The notes under the pieces were generated by a model. That model saw only the letters and a list, made by a program, of their open reading frames with translations. It had not been told where the DNA came from and did not search any database. Of a stretch of 64,000 nucleotides of DNA, positions 25,341 through 33,035 are shown piece after piece. The first letter of the stretch is position 1. Every line of letters begins with the position of its first letter. This DNA is from Sandaracinaceae bacterium (lineage in GTDB: Bacteria > Myxococcota_A > Polyangia > Polyangiales > JADJQN01). The stretch lies in NCBI GenBank assembly GCA_016712745.1, contig JADJQN010000001.1, forward strand, positions 1,736,001-1,800,000, given 5' to 3'. The translations under genes and the position numbers were made by a program.

Positions 25341-28300
25341 CGCTGAAGAGCTCTTCGACGTCAGCTTTGGTGAAGCCCTTGGGGGCTGCGTTCTCCGAAA
25401 GTACATTCTCGACGAGCGAGCGCTTTTTGGCGCTGAGCTTGAGGATCTTTTCTTCCACAGTGCCCTTCGCGATCAAGCGATAGACGGTGACGACCTTGGT
25501 CTGGCCGATGCGGTGGGCGCGGTCGGTGGCTTGATCTTCGACGGCGGGGTTCCACCAGGGATCGAAGTGAATGACTGTGTCTGCGCCGGTGAGATTGAGA
25601 CCGGTGCCGCCCGCCTTGAGCGAAATCAAGAAGGCATTGCAGGACATGTCCGTATTGAAACGGTCCACGCGCGCCTGGCGATCCTGCGTGGAGCCGTCGA
25701 GGTATTCGTACACGACGCCGTCCGCATCGAACGCGTTGCGGATGTGCTTGAGCATCTCGACGAACTGACTGAAGACGAGCACGCGATGGCCACCGGCTAC
25801 CGCTTCGCTCATAAGCTCACGCAACGCGTTGAGCTTGCCGCTCTCCTCGTCGTTCCAGTCGCCGGGCAATTTGAGCAGACGCGGATCGCACGCGACCTGC
25901 CGCAAACGTGTGAGCGCCGCCAAGATTTGAATCTGCGCTTTGGCGATGCCCTTCTTGTCGAGCTCGCTGAGGAGACTGTCGCGAATCTCCTTCATCATTT
26001 GCTTGTGCAGCTTGCCCTGCTCTTCGGCGAGCGGGACGATCATGTCCTGTTCGATCTTCGACGGCAGGTCCTTCTCGACTTCGCGCTTGGTGCGGCGCTT
26101 CACGAAAGGCCGGACGATGTTGCCGAGCTTTTGCGCAGTCGGCAGATCCCCGCGCTCGATGGGGCGTGAGTATTGCTCTTCGAAAATCTTCAGCGAGCCG
26201 AGCATGTTCGGAGCAACAAAGTCGAAGATGGACCAGAACTCGCTCAAGCGGTTCTCGATGGGCGTACCGGTCAATGCCAAGCGACGTTCGCTCTGCATCT
26301 TCTTCGCCGCGCGCGCGGTTGCACTGAGCGGATTCTTGATGTGCTGGGCTTCGTCGAGAATTACGTAGCGCAGCTTCAACGTCTGCAAAAACTCTTCGTC
26401 GCGGCGCAAGAGCGCGTAGCTCGTAATGACGACGTCAGCGCTCTTCAACTGCTTGGCGATGTCGTGGCGGTCGGGTCCGTGCCAGAGCATGACCTTCAAC
26501 GAGGGCGCGAACTTCTCGATTTCGCGCTGCCAGTTCGGAACGACGGAGGTCGGCGCAACGACGAGCGAGATGCCTTCTTTGTCTTTCGCCTTCATCCAAC
26601 AAAGCAAGGCAATGGTCTGCAGCGTTTTACCGAGCCCCATGTCATCGGCGAGAATGCCGCCCGTCTTGGCGTTGTGAAGGAAGACAAGCCAGCTGAAGCC
26701 TTCCTTCTGATAGGGACGAAGGTCGGCTTTGAGGGTGCGGGGCTTGGCGACCGGATCGATTGCGCCGATATCGTCAAACTTGCCGAACATGTCGCGCGCG
26801 GTTGGCGTGATGTTCGTGTCGCCGACAAGGCGTAGCAAATCTTGAACGCGGCCGGCCTGGGATAGGGGCAACTTTTTGCCCCCGCCCGACGATGCGACGA
26901 TTTCAGCCATGCGCTCGAGCACTTGACCGACCTGCGACGGATCTACTGCCGCGTAGGTTCCGTCTTTCAACTTCACCAGGCGGCGACCCTGCGACAAACA
27001 CATACGCAGCTCGTCTTCGTCGACGGCGATGCCGCCGGCGTCGAACGACATATCGAGTGAAAGCCAATCGACGCCGCTCGAAACGCGCATACGTGGCGAG
27101 ACTGCTGAGTTGCGAATCGTCACGTCGACGAGATCGTCCGGAATGAAACGATCCCAGTCCTCGGGAAGATTTCCGATGCCCTCGGTCCAGAACGCGATGG
27201 CCTGATCCCCTTTGACGACCAAATCCTGCTGCGTTTGATCCACCGTGAAGCCGAGATTCAAGAGATCTTGAACGGCCGACATCTCGGCGCCAACGTCGCG
27301 ACGCACCACGCGCGGACGAGCACCCGCGTCAAGAGGTGGCAAGAACGCGAGCGGCGACGGAAAGCCACTCGGCGGAACATCGAACTCCAAATCGTCATAG
27401 ACGACTTTCAACTTCGCGTGAGCTTCCACGATGTCGCCCGTGACCTTGAGCTGCATCGAAGCCTTCGCGTCGACGAGATCAGCAACGGAAGCGATGTCTG
27501 GCAGATCGGAGCTGAGCGACGCTGCAACGCGCGGAACGAAGTCGGTAAGCAAGCGCGGAAGATCAGCGACCGGATGAACGAGCGCGGGCGAGCGATAAAG
27601 ACGCTGCAACCACGCCGGCGTCACAGTTTCGATCACGGGACGTGCAACGCCATCGGTGGTGTCGATATGCCAGCCAGGAGTGCCTTCGAACCATGCGCCC
27701 GATGAAAGTGGAAAACGGCGCGAGCCCGCTTTCAATTCAAAGACGACGCGCACGCGCACTGACGCCGAGGTAGCGCCGCGTTGCGTCTGGTCGTGTTGTC
27801 CCGCGAAGTCGAGCTCGAGCCGAGGACGTAAGGGCTCGTCGGCAAAGCGCAGCTCCATGCTCGCGGGCTCGAGCAAGACGCGTCGGCCCTTCAACATGCC
27901 GAGAACTTCGGCAGCGTCTTCACCGCGCAACTCCGCAGTCGCAGGGGTTCCGCGCGAGACGTGACGTGCAAGCGCACGCAAAAGCGGACGATCCGACGCG
28001 GCGACCGCATTGAAGGCGCCGAGCGCGTCGGAGAGCGGTAGTGCCTGACGCGTGCCTGCGATAACAGGCGTCACTGTGATCGACGCTGCGCGAACCATCA
28101 ACCGGTACTCAAGCTCAGCGGATTTGGTCAGCTGCTCTTCCGCAGAAAGCCAGGTGTCGAGGCCACTGCGTTCGGATGCCGGAATACTGCGCGGGCTCTG
28201 ACTCAGCTCGCGCGGCGAGACGATCTCGACATGCGGTGCAATCGAGCTCCCCGCGATCTCGTTCGCGCCGCCACGACGACGACGCCGCGAGCGACGACGC

Positions 28301-28797
28301 TTTCCACCGACCGACACGGTCTGCGGCATCAAGGATGAGTTCGCGCCGCCGGCGTTCTCATCGGGCGGGCTGCTGCCGCCTCCGTTGCTCCCGTTGCCGG
28401 TTGCCGAGTGGCTGCCGTTGGTGACACTGCCATCTTGAGCAGGCTTCGCGCGGGGCGGCCGCTCACGATCGCGTAACGCAACTAACAAGGCCGCCACGTG
28501 CTTGCAGTGGCCGCTCGGCCCCTTCCAAGCTGGGCAGGAGCACTGCGAAACGATCTGCCCTTCGTCGGTTAGTCCTGCTTGAACGACGTATGGCTCCTCC
28601 GTCCGTCCACGAACGTGCGCGCTCGCGGTGGTGCCTTCAGCGCCAAGCTCGCTCACTGCATTGCGCCGCGCATAAAGCCTTCCGCGCAAGAAGGCGTTGC
28701 CTCCGACGAGACGTTGAATCGCGCGATCCGAAAGACGGGCCACGTGTTGGGAAATGGAGGTCAGCGACCGAGGTTCGATGAGCGGGCTTTCAGCCAT
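25336..28797 (-). CDS. SWIM zinc-finger, SNF2-family DEAD/DEAH-box helicase
   Basis: 1153 residues from the ATG at 28797 (MAESPLIEPRSLT); the frame is open another 187 codons upstream but that part looks non-coding. The SWIM finger is at about 86-100 (CSC ... GHCKHVAALLVAL). An Arg-rich linker (GGKRRRSRRRRRGG) follows. The SNF2 motor sits in the C-terminal half: motif I ILADDMGLGKTLQT, II ILDEAQHIKNP, III ALTGTPIENR, V SLKAGGTGLNLTGAD, VI DRAHRIGQTK. Such proteins remodel DNA-protein complexes, and related enzymes work with RNA polymerase or repair. Its stop lies in a palindrome. Confidence 0.88.
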   Translation of the reverse strand: MAESPLIEPRSLTSISQHVARLSDRAIQRLVGGNAFLRGRLYARRNAVSELGAEGTTASAHVRGRTEEPYVVQAGLTDEGQIVSQCSCPAWKGPSGHCKHVAALLVALRDRERPPRAKPAQDGSVTNGSHSATGNGSNGGGSSPPDENAGGANSSLMPQTVSVGGKRRRSRRRRRGGANEIAGSSIAPHVEIVSPRELSQSPRSIPASERSGLDTWLSAEEQLTKSAELEYRLMVRAASITVTPVIAGTRQALPLSDALGAFNAVAASDRPLLRALARHVSRGTPATAELRGEDAAEVLGMLKGRRVLLEPASMELRFADEPLRPRLELDFAGQHDQTQRGATSASVRVRVVFELKAGSRRFPLSSGAWFEGTPGWHIDTTDGVARPVIETVTPAWLQRLYRSPALVHPVADLPRLLTDFVPRVAASLSSDLPDIASVADLVDAKASMQLKVTGDIVEAHAKLKVVYDDLEFDVPPSGFPSPLAFLPPLDAGARPRVVRRDVGAEMSAVQDLLNLGFTVDQTQQDLVVKGDQAIAFWTEGIGNLPEDWDRFIPDDLVDVTIRNSAVSPRMRVSSGVDWLSLDMSFDAGGIAVDEDELRMCLSQGRRLVKLKDGTYAAVDPSQVGQVLERMAEIVASSGGGKKLPLSQAGRVQDLLRLVGDTNITPTARDMFGKFDDIGAIDPVAKPRTLKADLRPYQKEGFSWLVFLHNAKTGGILADDMGLGKTLQTIALLCWMKAKDKEGISLVVAPTSVVPNWQREIEKFAPSLKVMLWHGPDRHDIAKQLKSADVVITSYALLRRDEEFLQTLKLRYVILDEAQHIKNPLSATARAAKKMQSERRLALTGTPIENRLSEFWSIFDFVAPNMLGSLKIFEEQYSRPIERGDLPTAQKLGNIVRPFVKRRTKREVEKDLPSKIEQDMIVPLAEEQGKLHKQMMKEIRDSLLSELDKKGIAKAQIQILAALTRLRQVACDPRLLKLPGDWNDEESGKLNALRELMSEAVAGGHRVLVFSQFVEMLKHIRNAFDADGVVYEYLDGSTQDRQARVDRFNTDMSCNAFLISLKAGGTGLNLTGADTVIHFDPWWNPAVEDQATDRAHRIGQTKVVTVYRLIAKGTVEEKILKLSAKKRSLVENVLSENAAPKGFTKADVEELFSE

Positions 28798-28936
28798 ATG
28801 TCGAGCGTGTCGCGCGAACGAGGTTCGCGAGCTCCCTGTTGTGGATGCGGCGCACGCGATCACGTGCCTTGCGCCGGCGGCCGCGCTTCTTGCTGCGAAG
28901 CTTCGCGACCCTGCCAACCGATGAAAACGCGTGCAG
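28790..28936 (-). CDS. Possible very small basic protein overlapping the SNF2 start
   Basis: A 48-codon frame ending in a TGA that overlaps the SNF2 start (ATGGCTGA). It is extremely basic (AKLRSKKRGRRRKARDR, then RRIHNRELANLVRA), as for a ribosome- or nucleic-acid-associated microprotein. No ATG, GTG or TTG start is available after the upstream in-frame stop, so a CTG at 28936 would have to be used. Composition, not homology, is the evidence. It may be chance in GC-rich DNA. Confidence 0.22.
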   Translation of the reverse strand: MHAFSSVGRVAKLRSKKRGRRRKARDRVRRIHNRELANLVRATRSTYG

Positions 28937-29127
28937 TTTACCTGAGCTGACTCACGAAGCAAGACAGAAAAGGTGGGGCTTCGATTTGCCGTCCGGCCGC
29001 GCTCGGCTCTCCCTGAGTGCCGCCTATTTCTCGGAAAGTCTGACCGCACCCCCACAGATCCGCCCGGATCGCGCGTTTTGTTCGCGCTTGGCCTGAGTCT
29101 TGTATTGTTCCTCAGGTAAGTACCCAC
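28798..29127. other. 330-bp divergent intergenic region
   Basis: Between the SNF2 start and the lipoprotein start at 29128. It holds the promoters of both. Apart from the doubtful small basic frame on the minus strand (28790-28936), nothing gene-like is seen. AGGTAAG just upstream of 29128 is a plausible ribosome site for the lipoprotein. Confidence 0.5.
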
Positions 29128-30534
29128 ATGGAGACGTTCCACCCCACTACCCGCGCTTTTTACTCGGCAAGCTGCCTGGTCATCGCCGCATGCCTTTCCG
29201 CGTGCGCTGCGGCAACGGATACGGGAGTGCACACACCGACACCCGTCAATCCTGCGAACGAATGCGAGAGCTTCCTCGACTCCGATGACGGCCTCGTTTG
29301 CCGCACGGTCGACTCGGTCACGCGCTGCGTCTTTCCGCAGCTCACCACTCCTCAACAAACGGAATGCGGCGAGTGCGCGTATCCCGCAAACTGCTTGGGT
29401 CCTCTATGCGTAGCCCCGGACACGACCGGCGAGGCATGCGAGTTTGATACGGGATGCGGCGCCTACCACGTGTGCATCTCCGGTTATTGCACGATGGACC
29501 CTCGCCGCATGGCGTGCACACGCGACGAGCAATGCTTCACCGGCCTTGCCTGCAACAACGACGGCTTCTGCGGAGTACCGCATTGCGATAGCGCGCTCGA
29601 CTGCAACGATATGTTCCAGTGCGTCGATGGCGCGTGCGTTCCGCCCAGCAACGGCATGTGCTCCATTGTGGCGCCCAATTTCGCGGGCGCTTGGAACACC
29701 GAGAGTCAACTCAACATGCGTGAGGTCCTGCCGCCTGCCATCGCGACCATTCTCGACGCAGTAAGCGGCCCATTCGCATACATCTCGGGCGAGACCACGA
29801 CACTCGAGACAGGTTTTCCGGAATGGGTCAACGACGCCATCGAGTCGAACCTCCGCGACTGGTCGGACGAACACCTTGACGATTGGGCGCGCGACATCAT
29901 GCGTGCGATTTCGCAGTTGAACGGCATTATCTCAACGTGGAAGACGCAAGAAGTATTGACGTTCACGCATGCGGACGACGGTGACCCCACTCATTACACC
30001 GGCACTCAACAGTGGCTCGCGGTGGAGTTCGTTTACAATGGCGTGACTCTCCACGCATCCGCCGACGATATTGAAGGCTGGAGTTTCAGTCCGCGGGATT
30101 TCACTGCCCGCGCCGAGTGCTTTGACCTGGTCATCGACGAGCACGATGTGCGGGTCTCGGTGGGTGCAGTCATCGGCTGGCTCGTGAACCATCTCGTTGG
30201 CCTCGTTACGCACGGTCGCTATATGACGCTCGGCGCAGCGCTTACGAATCTCGGCGGCGATATTTGCCCCCGCGTTGCGAATATCGCTCAGGACGCGGTC
30301 GACTTGATTTCGCACTACGAAGTGCATGACACCATCTTGAACTGGTGCACGTCGCACTGGCCCCAATGGATGAACAAGGTCGACGACGCCATTGCCGATG
30401 CGCGGGTATCCGCCAATGCGATTCAGCTCAGCGGTCGCGGCACCATTGCCGGCCCCAATACCGTTGGTCCCGGCACTTGGACTGGCGGAATCGCCGGTCG
30501 TCCGTTCAGCGGGACGTTCCACTCCTATCGCTGA
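29128..30534 (+). CDS. Lipoprotein with cysteine-rich N-terminal region
   Basis: 468 residues. The signal is METFHPTTRAFYSASCLVIAACLSAC, with a lipobox at LSAC. Residues 45-180 carry about 25 cysteines in short loops (CGECAYPANCLGPLC, FDTGCGAYHVC, CTRDEQCFTGLAC), an array like that of small disulfide-rich domains in myxobacterial surface proteins. The C-terminal ~290 residues are a distinct, mostly helical and beta-containing domain ending with a barrel-like strand series (GRGTIAGPNTVGPGTWTGG). No family is recognised. Confidence 0.65.
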   Translation: METFHPTTRAFYSASCLVIAACLSACAAATDTGVHTPTPVNPANECESFLDSDDGLVCRTVDSVTRCVFPQLTTPQQTECGECAYPANCLGPLCVAPDTTGEACEFDTGCGAYHVCISGYCTMDPRRMACTRDEQCFTGLACNNDGFCGVPHCDSALDCNDMFQCVDGACVPPSNGMCSIVAPNFAGAWNTESQLNMREVLPPAIATILDAVSGPFAYISGETTTLETGFPEWVNDAIESNLRDWSDEHLDDWARDIMRAISQLNGIISTWKTQEVLTFTHADDGDPTHYTGTQQWLAVEFVYNGVTLHASADDIEGWSFSPRDFTARAECFDLVIDEHDVRVSVGAVIGWLVNHLVGLVTHGRYMTLGAALTNLGGDICPRVANIAQDAVDLISHYEVHDTILNWCTSHWPQWMNKVDDAIADARVSANAIQLSGRGTIAGPNTVGPGTWTGGIAGRPFSGTFHSYR

Positions 30535-30546
30535 TAGCATGCGCGC

Positions 30547-31344
30547 ATGCGCGGCTTGCCGGTCGGTATCGCTCTCTGCTTAGTTCTCGCGTTCGCGTGC
30601 GGCCATAAGGACGAATCTGCGCCTCGGCGGACAGGACCCGCGTTGCCAGCGGTCCCCGCGTTGGGCGCGGATGTGCGGCGCCGCGCGCCAACACCAAACG
30701 CGACCACAGCCGACACGAGTGAGTGTCACGGCGCATCCGTGGATCCGGAGCCGACCATGCTCGAGGAAACGATCGGCCGCCTGCAGGGCGCACGCAATCT
30801 TCCCGCCGCGTATGCCGAGCTGCTCGCGCTCTCATTGCAGTATCCAAACTCTGCGACGCTGCGTGTACGTGCAGCGGGAGTCGCACTTCAATCCACGCCG
30901 CCTCGCTCGCAAGACGCCGCGCGCCTCTACGCCGAATCGATTCGCCTGCACGACAACCACTGCACGCTGGCGCCGCGCGATCTGTGGATAGCCCTGCAAG
31001 GAATGGCCGTCGCGCACATGCAGGAAGGCGAGTTCGGCGCAGCGATCCCTTGGCTTGAGCGCGGCTCGCGTGAGTTCGCGAGCGCACCGCCAACGCGTTA
31101 CAACCACGCCTGCGCTCTGTGCCGCACCGACCACGTTGAAGGCTGCATCACTGAGCTTACGGCGGTCGTCGACCACGTACTTGCGAACGACGCGCCGCCC
31201 TTCGTCTCGTATCAAGATCAGCGGACTGCCGCTGACTACCTTGCACTCTTCAACAGCGACGCCGATCTCGCACCAGCGCGGCATGACGCACGCTTCGCTA
31301 CACTGGTGGAGCGCCTTGGCGCGACTGCTATCGATACCCGTTAG
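30547..31344 (+). CDS. TPR-like lipoprotein
   Basis: 265 residues. The lipobox is LAFAC in MRGLPVGIALCLVLAFACG. After a Pro-rich linker comes a helical domain with TPR-like repeats (LPAAYAELLALSLQYPN, RDLWIALQGMAVAHMQEGEF, IPWLERGSREFASAPPTRY) and a C-terminal cysteine pair (CALCRTD, GCITEL). Probably a periplasmic or surface-anchored scaffold. It starts 12 bp after the preceding lipoprotein stop, so the two form an operon. Its last 4 bp overlap the convergent fusion enzyme gene. Confidence 0.65.
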   Translation: MRGLPVGIALCLVLAFACGHKDESAPRRTGPALPAVPALGADVRRRAPTPNATTADTSECHGASVDPEPTMLEETIGRLQGARNLPAAYAELLALSLQYPNSATLRVRAAGVALQSTPPRSQDAARLYAESIRLHDNHCTLAPRDLWIALQGMAVAHMQEGEFGAAIPWLERGSREFASAPPTRYNHACALCRTDHVEGCITELTAVVDHVLANDAPPFVSYQDQRTAADYLALFNSDADLAPARHDARFATLVERLGATAIDTR

Positions 31345-33035
31345 GGCGCGCGCGCCAGCAAAATGCTCTTGAGGTGCGACTCGGCGCCCGCGAGCGTGGG
31401 GTAGTCGCGCGGGGTGTGCAGGTCTTTCATTTGCGCGAGCTCTACACGGGCATCACGCGCGCCTTCGTGAAGCAGACGGCGGAACTTGATGTGCAGCATA
31501 CGGCGGTCATTGCTGCAGGCCAGTACTCGCCCACCCGGCGCAACAAGCGGCAGAATCATTTCAATCAAGGAGCGCCAATCTTTGCCGGAGGCGAAGCGTG
31601 ATGCTTTGGTCGTCGAGTACGTCGGAGGGTCAACGATGACGAGATCGAATTTCGCTCGCGCGCGTTCGAGTCGCTCGAGAGTTTCGAAGACGTCAGCGTC
31701 GATCACTTCGTGACGCGATGCTCGCTCCGGTGCGGCGAGCGCCACGTTCTCTTTACCCCATGCGAGCGTGTCGGCGGACGCATCCACGCTCACGACGTGC
31801 TTGGCGTCGCCAAGCAAGGCCGCGCTCGAGAACGCGCAGGTATACGAGAAGAGATTGAGCACGCGCGCATCTCGCGCCCACTCGCGCACGCGCAACCTGT
31901 TGTCACGCTGATCGAGGAAGATGCCGGTGCTGAGGCCGTCGCCAAGACGTGCAAGATAGGGAATTCCGTTCTCGTAGATGGTGACAGGCTCGGCGACGGG
32001 GATTCCGCGCAGCGGTTTCGCGGGTGCGAGCTCCGTGCGGCGCGTGTCGATCACAACATTGGCCTGTCGCGGCCGAAACTTTGCGTACACACCGTCGACG
32101 CCGCGCGCGTCAAGCAAGTCGAGAATGGATTCGCGATTCTCAAGTGCTTCGTCCGAGTAGAAGTGCGCAACGAGATGATCGCCGTAGACGTCTACCGCCA
32201 AGCCGGGCAGCCCGTCGGCATCTTCGTTGATGAGTCGAAACGCGTTCGTTCGTTCCTTCGCGGTGTCACGGCGCGCGAGCCCCCAACGAGCCTCCAAAGC
32301 GTCGCGCAATAGTGAGCTCACCAGGCGAGCGTCATGCCACGGAGCCGACACCCCACTCAGCCATGCATTAAACGAAGGCGGCGCTTTGGCGCGCAACTTG
32401 AGCGCGGTGCCCGACATTGGGTGCGCAAGTGCGATTTCCTCCGCGTGCAGAAGCATGCGCGGCGCCCCAACGTCACCGTACAAAGCGTCACCTGCCACAG
32501 GGCTTCCGATCGCCGCGAGCTGAACGCGGATCTGATGCGTGCGGCCAGTCACGAGCTCGCACATAAGCAAGGTTCGATCGCCGTCGGTGCGCACAACTCG
32601 AATGCGCGTCTCAGCATCTTTTGCGCGCGAGTCATTGCGCGCCGCGACTTCAACACGGCCGCGCGTCAACGGAAGCAGACGGTGGCGCAAAACCTGCTCT
32701 TGGGGGCCGTCGTAGCCGACGACACCCGCGATGTACGTCTTCTTCGTCGTGCGCTTTTCGAACTGTGCCGCGAGCGAGGCATTGGCACTCTTGCGCCGCG
32801 CGTAAACGAGAACGCCCGATGTGTCGCGGTCCAAGCGTTGATGGATTCCGAGATAGGGGTCGTCGCCGCGCGCCGCGAGATGACGTGAGAGACGCGTAAC
32901 GATGTCGTCCGGATATGCAGGGTCTGCCGCCTCGACGGAAACGCCAGCCGGCTTATCGATTGCGATGAGGTCAGCATCTTCGTGAAGAATCCACTCCTCG
33001 CGAAAGTCAGGCCAGATCGATGATCTAGAAGCCAC
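31341..33035 (-). CDS. RluA-type pseudouridine synthase fused to RlmI-like SAM methyltransferase
   Basis: 564 residues in two enzymes. Residues 1 to about 220 are an RluA-family pseudouridine synthase without an S4 domain. The catalytic motif is GIHQRLDRDTSGVL (Asp 69; Gln replaces the usual next residue, giving HQRLD), with KKTYIAGVVG and LVTGRTHQIRVQL. The rest is a class I SAM methyltransferase of the RlmI/YccW kind: RLINEDADGLPGLAVDVYG, SAM motif VLNLFSYTCAFSSAALLG, and the catalytic VIVDPPTYSTTK. Each part modifies RNA in known relatives, so the fusion may act on the same rRNA site, which is inference. It overlaps the convergent lipoprotein by 4 bp and the upstream helicase by 11 bp. Confidence 0.88.
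   Translation of the reverse strand: MASRSSIWPDFREEWILHEDADLIAIDKPAGVSVEAADPAYPDDIVTRLSRHLAARGDDPYLGIHQRLDRDTSGVLVYARRKSANASLAAQFEKRTTKKTYIAGVVGYDGPQEQVLRHRLLPLTRGRVEVAARNDSRAKDAETRIRVVRTDGDRTLLMCELVTGRTHQIRVQLAAIGSPVAGDALYGDVGAPRMLLHAEEIALAHPMSGTALKLRAKAPPSFNAWLSGVSAPWHDARLVSSLLRDALEARWGLARRDTAKERTNAFRLINEDADGLPGLAVDVYGDHLVAHFYSDEALENRESILDLLDARGVDGVYAKFRPRQANVVIDTRRTELAPAKPLRGIPVAEPVTIYENGIPYLARLGDGLSTGIFLDQRDNRLRVREWARDARVLNLFSYTCAFSSAALLGDAKHVVSVDASADTLAWGKENVALAAPERASRHEVIDADVFETLERLERARAKFDLVIVDPPTYSTTKASRFASGKDWRSLIEMILPLVAPGGRVLACSNDRRMLHIKFRRLLHEGARDARVELAQMKDLHTPRDYPTLAGAESHLKSILLARAP

Noticed and set aside
25315..26169. 284-codon plus-strand frame over the helicase C-terminus
   Set aside because: Antisense to conserved SNF2 motifs V and VI.
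28798..29358. 187-codon N-terminal extension of the SNF2 helicase
   Set aside because: Crosses the divergent lipoprotein start and has no domain-like sequence; the SWIM finger is at normal distance from 28797.
32334..32888. 184-codon plus-strand frame in the RluA fusion
   Set aside because: Antisense to RluA catalytic motifs.
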